Shown here piece after piece: positions 59,668 to 64,000 of a stretch of 64,000 bases of DNA (positions are counted from its first letter, which is position 1; every line of letters begins with the position of its first letter). The notes under the pieces are model-generated. The model was not told where the DNA came from. It ran no database searches and was given only the letters and a program-made list of their open reading frames with translations. The position numbers and the translations under genes are program-made. This DNA is from Spongiactinospora rosea (lineage in GTDB: Bacteria > Actinomycetota > Actinomycetes > Streptosporangiales > Streptosporangiaceae), in assembly GCF_003315795.1 (NCBI RefSeq), contig NZ_QMEY01000001.1:124001-188000 (forward strand), in the 5' to 3' direction.

Positions 59668-61045
59668 CATCATGAGTGAGTAAGAGAGGGTGTACAAAAG
59701 GCACTTTCAAGTGCGTAGGCACCCCCGGCGGAGGGGCGGCCGGAGCTTACCGCCCCACGACCGTATTCACCGGAAAGCACCTCAAGCCACATGGAAGCGG
59801 GCGTCTGCCGCAGCTTTAACGCCATATCGCTCGAACACTGACCGAATCACAGAAAACACATGATCCCGCCCCCCGCAGGTCGGCGGCCAGGAAGTCACGC
59901 GTGCCAGGCGGCGGCCTGTATGCAAGATCGCATAAGCCCGCGGTGCTCGCGATGTCCGGACAATTCCGCCGGTGCCGGTGCTCTGGCACGGCGCGCCCTC
60001 CCGGCAGCCCGATCACATTGTTCGGGCTGGTCACAGCAGCCTCATAGGGCAGTCCTGGCCCCCTCATCACATAGGAGGCCAGAACTCCTCAAGCCGGGTG
60101 AACCGGAGGTGAAACGTGTTGGTGCGTCCGGGCCTCGGTGGTCATGGGAGGCCGTGGTGCAAGTCGGATGCGCAGGGCGCGGCAATTTGTCGAGACCTGG
60201 TCAAGGGATTGTAGTAGCCATGATCGACCTTTCCCGGAAAGGGGTCGGCATCAATGATCCGCTATAGACCGGTCGATATAAGGGCCTGAACGGTTTCGGC
60301 CGCCACTCTGGCCACGTCCATCATCATTCCATTCACGATGATGTCCATCATCATCCAATGAAGGATGCTGTTCGCCACCATTATGACAAACATTCCACTC
60401 CTTGATCGATCCTCAGAGGTGCAGCGTCAACGGCAAACCCTCCCAAAGCCGGTTCAACGTTACCACGTTTCAGTCCGGTGTTGGCTGGGAAATATGGTAT
60501 GCAGAAATATTGCGATCTATCGGGGTTGATGGAAAAATGCCCCACTTCCATACCTTATGTCCGGGTTGTGTGGGAGAAGCATGAACCTGACGAGGTTGAA
60601 CGTTCATTGAGCCCTCGATGTGGATCATGCGGCGTGGTGCAAGGTCATCGGCGGGCAGCTCCTATAACGGACACAAGACTGATCATAGTCAAGGCAGTCA
60701 AGGCCGCCATCGGGAATGAGAAAGGACGCTATTTCAGCGCGGTATACCAGGAAATGTTCAACGTGGTATGAGATTCTCCAAGCTTCCGAACCTCAATTGC
60801 CGGATACGACGCCTGGAAGGCCCGCGCTCTCAGGGGTGGCCCGGCGAACCTCTCGCGACCTCGTGCCGACGGTAGACGAGCCGGCGGTCACGCCGCCGTT
60901 CGGGCGGGTGCGGGACCGGAAACGTGCCTCGTTGTCACTCTTCGCCGTGACACGTTTGACCAAGGGCAACGTCGCCCTACCGTGGCCTTTGCATCGTAGC
61001 CGATCCCTTTCTCGGGCGCGGCGTCCGGAAATGGCCGGACGAACC
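59668..61045. other. low-GC gap without a supported gene
   Basis: About 1.4 kb. From about 60200 to 60780 it is visibly AT-richer than the flanks. Two near-copies of GTCCATCATCAT lie near 60316 and 60350. Open frames at 59860-60267 and 60478-60771 show no domain and no ribosome site. It is probably acquired or eroded DNA, upstream regulatory DNA for an unseen gene, or both. Confidence 0.45.
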
Positions 61046-64000
61046 TCAGCCGCGCAGGCTCGCCCGGACGGCCTCCGCCTCCGGGGACCCGAGCCGCTCG
61101 TAGATCGCCAGGGCTTCTCGCCAGTGGATCTCCGCCTGGTCGCGTCCCTTGGTGTGCAGCAGCGCCTCGCCGAGTCCCTGGAGACAGCCCGCCTGCAGGA
61201 GCGGATTGTCCACCTCGCGGGCGATCGCCAGCGCGCGCTCGTACGTCTCGTAGGCCAGGTCGTACTGCCCGTGCCGTTGTCGGCCGTCACCGAGGCCCCG
61301 CAGCGCCAGGGCCTGCCCGTAGGGGTCTCCGATCTCCTCGGCGACCGTCAGCGCCTTGTGGAAGTGGGTCAGCGCCTCCGAGACGAGGTTCAGCAGCAGG
61401 TAGCTGGCTCCGATGTTGTTGTGGGCGTCCGTCTCGTTGCGGCGATCACCGGTGGCCTGGTACTCGGAGAGCGCCTGCCGGTAGAAGTACAGCGCCTCCT
61501 GAAGAGCGCCCTGGCGCCGGAGTACGTTGGCGATGTTGTTCAGGGCCACGGCCTCGTTCTGCCGCCACCCCGCGGCGCGCAGCGTCGCGAGCGATTCCCT
61601 GAACAGGTCGAGGGCTCGCTGCAGGTTGCCCCGGTCGAGTTCGAGATCGCCCAGGTTGTTGAGGGCCAGCGCCATCGTCGCGCGGTCCTTTGTGACGCGG
61701 ACGATGTCCAGTGACCTCTGGAAGGCGCTTGCGGCCTCTTCCGTCCGTCCGAGATGGAAGAGCGCTATCCCTCGATGTAGGTGCGCCTTTCCTTCCCCGT
61801 ACCGGTCCTTCGTGTGCTGGTACAGGTTCAGGGCCTTGTCGGCGTAGGCGAGTGAGAGGCGGCTGCGGCCGGTGTGCCAGCAGACCCTGGAAAGGTGGCA
61901 CAGTACGTCGGCCTCCCCGTGGAGGTCGCCGAGGGCGCGGAAGGTGGTGAGGCCGTGCTGGGCGAGTTCCATGGCGTCGTGGTAGCGGCCGGTACGGCTC
62001 CGGATGAGGCTCAGCTCCAGTTCCACGTGCGCGGTCGCGCCGCGGTCGCCGGTCTTCTGACTCAGGCGGCGCGCGGTCTCGTGCAGGCGGGCGGCGTCGG
62101 CCCAGTGCGCCGAGCGCTCCAGGTAGGTGGCGAGCGCGATGGACAGGTTCACGGTGTGGGACGGAAGGCCGTGCTCTGCCGCGTGATAGGCACAACTGAG
62201 CAGGTTGTCGCGCTCGGTGCGCAGCCATTCGGCCGCCGAATCCGGATCGCTCACGGGCAGTGGGTCGGCGGGCGGGCGGGCGATCCACAGCGCGGTACGT
62301 CGCCGATGCGGGTACAGGGCGCGGTCGGCCTGGTCGGCGGTGTAGAGGTAGAAGTCGAGCAGGCGGTGGACCACGTGGCGCAGCTCGCCCGGCGACTCCT
62401 CCTCGGAGGCCCGCCGCCTGGCGTACTCCCTGAGCAGGTCATGGAACCGGAACCGGCCGGAGTGCGGCTCCTGGATGAGATGGTGGTCGAGCAGCTCTTC
62501 CAGGGCGCGCTCTGCCGTGCGCAGGTCACTGCCGATCATGGCCGCCGCCGACGCGGCGGTGAAGTCCGCGCCGATGTGCAGGCTGAGCCGGCGGAAGGCC
62601 CGCTGACGCGGGCGGGACAGCTCGCGGTAGGACAGCTCGAAGGTGCTCGTCAGATCATTGTCGCCGGTGTGCATCTCGGCCAGCCGGTCCTGGGACAGCC
62701 GGGTCACGAAGTCGCCGACGGCGCGGGCCGGGCGATGACGCAGCCGGTCGGCCATGATCGTCACGGCGAGCGGCAGGTGCCCGCACAGCTGTACGAGCCT
62801 GTTGACATCGGGAGCGGCGAGGGGCCGGTCGTGGCCGACGATGCGCCGGAACAGCAGGGACGCGTCGTGGGGTGCGAGGACGTCCAGGGAGAGCGGCCGG
62901 ATGCCCTCCAGCCCGGTGAGCCGGCGTCTGCTGGTGATCAGGACGAGGCAGCCCGGCGCGCCGGGCAGGAACGGCCGGACCTGATCGGCATCGGCCGCGT
63001 CGTCCAGCACGATCAGCATGCGCCGCTCGGCGAGCCGCGCCCGCCACAGAGCGGCCCTCGGCTCCAGTCCTTCGGGGATGCGGCGCGGATTCTCACCGAT
63101 GTCGCGTAGCAGGATCTGGAGCCCTTCGGCGGGGGAGAGCGGCGGATGGTTCGGGTCATGGGCGCGCAACGAGAGGAACCAGCGGCCGTCCTTGTAGCGG
63201 TCCGCCAGTGCGTGAGCGGCATGTATGGCGAGCGCGCTCTTCCCGATCCCGGCCATCCCGTCAATGGCCTCGATCGTCACGGCCGTCAGGCCGGTGTCCA
63301 GCGCCTCGTACAGATGCCGTAGATCCGCCTCCCTGCCGGTGAAGTCCGGGATGTCGCGGGGCAGATTCTGGGTCACCGGGGCGCTCGGCGCGGGCGGCGG
63401 GATGTGCGGCGCCGCGAGTTCGGGGTCACCGCGCAGGATGCGCTGGTACATGGCGCGCAGGGAGGGCGCCGGGTCCGTGCCGAGCTGTTCGACCATGCGG
63501 TGGCTCATCCGATGGTACGTTTCCAGGGCGTCCCGCTGGCGGCCGCAGCGATACAGGGCGATCATCAACTGTTCGATGAAAGACTCGTCGTAAGGATGCC
63601 CGTCGACCAGCCGGTACAGTTCGCCCAGCACCTCGGTATGGTGGCCCGCGTCGAGTTCCAGCTGCAATCGCATTTTAGTGGCGGCCTGATGGTCGCTTTC
63701 CAGACTTGTCCGAATAGTCGATATCCATTCGCCGTGGAGTCCGGAAAGCGGCTCGCCTCGCCATAATTCCGCCGCCTCATTGAACAGGCGCAGTGCCTCG
63801 TCGGTATTCCCGACGTGTGCGAGGGTGCGCGCACGGTCGTTCAGCCTGTGGAATCGGTGCAGGTCGATCTGCTCCGGATCGACGTTGAGCACGTAGCCGC
63901 CGGAGCGCCTGAGCACCGCCTTGTCGTCGCCGATCCTGCCGCGCAACCTGTGGACATAGGTGTACAGATTTCCGCGCGCGTTTGTCGGCGGCGTATCGCC
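61046..64000 (-). CDS. SARP-NB-ARC-TPR regulator (AfsR-like), 5' part outside the window
   Basis: Large regulator whose frame is open to the right edge; 984 residues are visible. The first visible part, NARGNLYTYVHRLRGRIGDD, is the end of the winged-helix domain of an OmpR-like SARP regulator; then the BTAD domain (about residues 37-190), an NB-ARC ATPase (Walker A GMAGIGKSALA near 250; hhDD as MLIVLDDAAD near 330) and about eight or nine TPRs (about 590-970, with LNNLGDLELDRGN). AfsR-type proteins activate secondary-metabolite genes in response to ATP-dependent signals. The DNA-binding N-terminus is missing here. Confidence 0.9.
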   Translation of the reverse strand, partial: GDTPPTNARGNLYTYVHRLRGRIGDDKAVLRRSGGYVLNVDPEQIDLHRFHRLNDRARTLAHVGNTDEALRLFNEAAELWRGEPLSGLHGEWISTIRTSLESDHQAATKMRLQLELDAGHHTEVLGELYRLVDGHPYDESFIEQLMIALYRCGRQRDALETYHRMSHRMVEQLGTDPAPSLRAMYQRILRGDPELAAPHIPPPAPSAPVTQNLPRDIPDFTGREADLRHLYEALDTGLTAVTIEAIDGMAGIGKSALAIHAAHALADRYKDGRWFLSLRAHDPNHPPLSPAEGLQILLRDIGENPRRIPEGLEPRAALWRARLAERRMLIVLDDAADADQVRPFLPGAPGCLVLITSRRRLTGLEGIRPLSLDVLAPHDASLLFRRIVGHDRPLAAPDVNRLVQLCGHLPLAVTIMADRLRHRPARAVGDFVTRLSQDRLAEMHTGDNDLTSTFELSYRELSRPRQRAFRRLSLHIGADFTAASAAAMIGSDLRTAERALEELLDHHLIQEPHSGRFRFHDLLREYARRRASEEESPGELRHVVHRLLDFYLYTADQADRALYPHRRRTALWIARPPADPLPVSDPDSAAEWLRTERDNLLSCAYHAAEHGLPSHTVNLSIALATYLERSAHWADAARLHETARRLSQKTGDRGATAHVELELSLIRSRTGRYHDAMELAQHGLTTFRALGDLHGEADVLCHLSRVCWHTGRSRLSLAYADKALNLYQHTKDRYGEGKAHLHRGIALFHLGRTEEAASAFQRSLDIVRVTKDRATMALALNNLGDLELDRGNLQRALDLFRESLATLRAAGWRQNEAVALNNIANVLRRQGALQEALYFYRQALSEYQATGDRRNETDAHNNIGASYLLLNLVSEALTHFHKALTVAEEIGDPYGQALALRGLGDGRQRHGQYDLAYETYERALAIAREVDNPLLQAGCLQGLGEALLHTKGRDQAEIHWREALAIYERLGSPEAEAVRASLRG

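Noticed and set aside
60478-60771. 97-codon frame with two CxxC-like pairs
   Set aside because: No ribosome site, no homology that I recognise and composition like the surrounding AT-rich gap. Not supported as a gene.
61046-64000. Complete stand-alone NB-ARC/TPR gene starting at 63946
   Set aside because: A GTG exists there, but the frame continues to the window edge with the conserved end of a winged-helix domain, so the gene begins outside the window.

Overview
The window is very GC-rich chromosomal DNA of a filamentous-type actinobacterium, possibly Streptosporangiales or a relative (inference). The grounds are dense high-GC coding with many GTG starts, a proteasome activator of the Bpa/PafE family, a SARP/AfsR-type regulator, a SigE-family ECF sigma factor, GT-C mannosyltransferases and many genes that look leaderless (a TANNNT -10 box six to eight bases before the start codon).

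Layout. 1-12.3 kb is conserved chromosome: envelope mannosyltransferases and a phosphatase-fold membrane protein, pheA, serS, a cold shock protein, a HAD phosphatase, bpa, a quinone reductase, and a MinD/ParA-like ATPase with a long Pro/Ala tail. tRNA-Ser(TGA) follows. 12.4-23.3 kb holds a NUDIX-NYN fusion, an M15 peptidase lipoprotein, a MerR regulator divergent from a second, diverged ribosomal protein L11 gene, an AAA ATPase, a MauE-like protein overlapping a Cys-rich protein, an ECF sigma factor, a MarR/YceI pair and tRNA-Ser(GCT). 23.3-26.0 kb, just after that tRNA, is an eroded accessory stretch with frameshifted remnants, an orphan Imm35-type immunity gene and small proteins. 26.0-38.9 kb is a mix of metabolic and regulatory genes: a secreted crystallin-like protein, DUF4291, GNAT, ATC-hydrolase-like, enoyl-CoA hydratase, alpha/beta hydrolase, an MFS-P450 operon, RDD-AraC, SDR plus beta-hydroxyacid dehydrogenase, and a class A penicillin-binding protein. 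38.9-44.6 kb is a sugar-uptake operon of frc (fructose ABC) layout with a ketose 3-epimerase-like gene inserted and a divergent ROK regulator.

45.8-52.9 kb is the most striking part. An NB-ARC/TPR protein with an N-terminal RHIM-like (BASS3-like) motif converges on a four-gene, stop/start-overlapping operon: methyltransferase, then a HEPN-NACHT-FGE protein, then a small cold-shock-like OB protein, then a CorA-like two-TM membrane protein. I read this as a candidate NLR-type conflict or antiphage system, not matching one I can name.

53-61 kb has small hydrolases and regulators, an alcohol dehydrogenase pseudogene, and a HxlR-controlled FAD monooxygenase/DsbA-family group that shares an operator-like box, then about 1.4 kb of low-GC DNA without a convincing gene. 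The window closes with the 3' part of a SARP-NB-ARC-TPR regulator that runs off the right edge.
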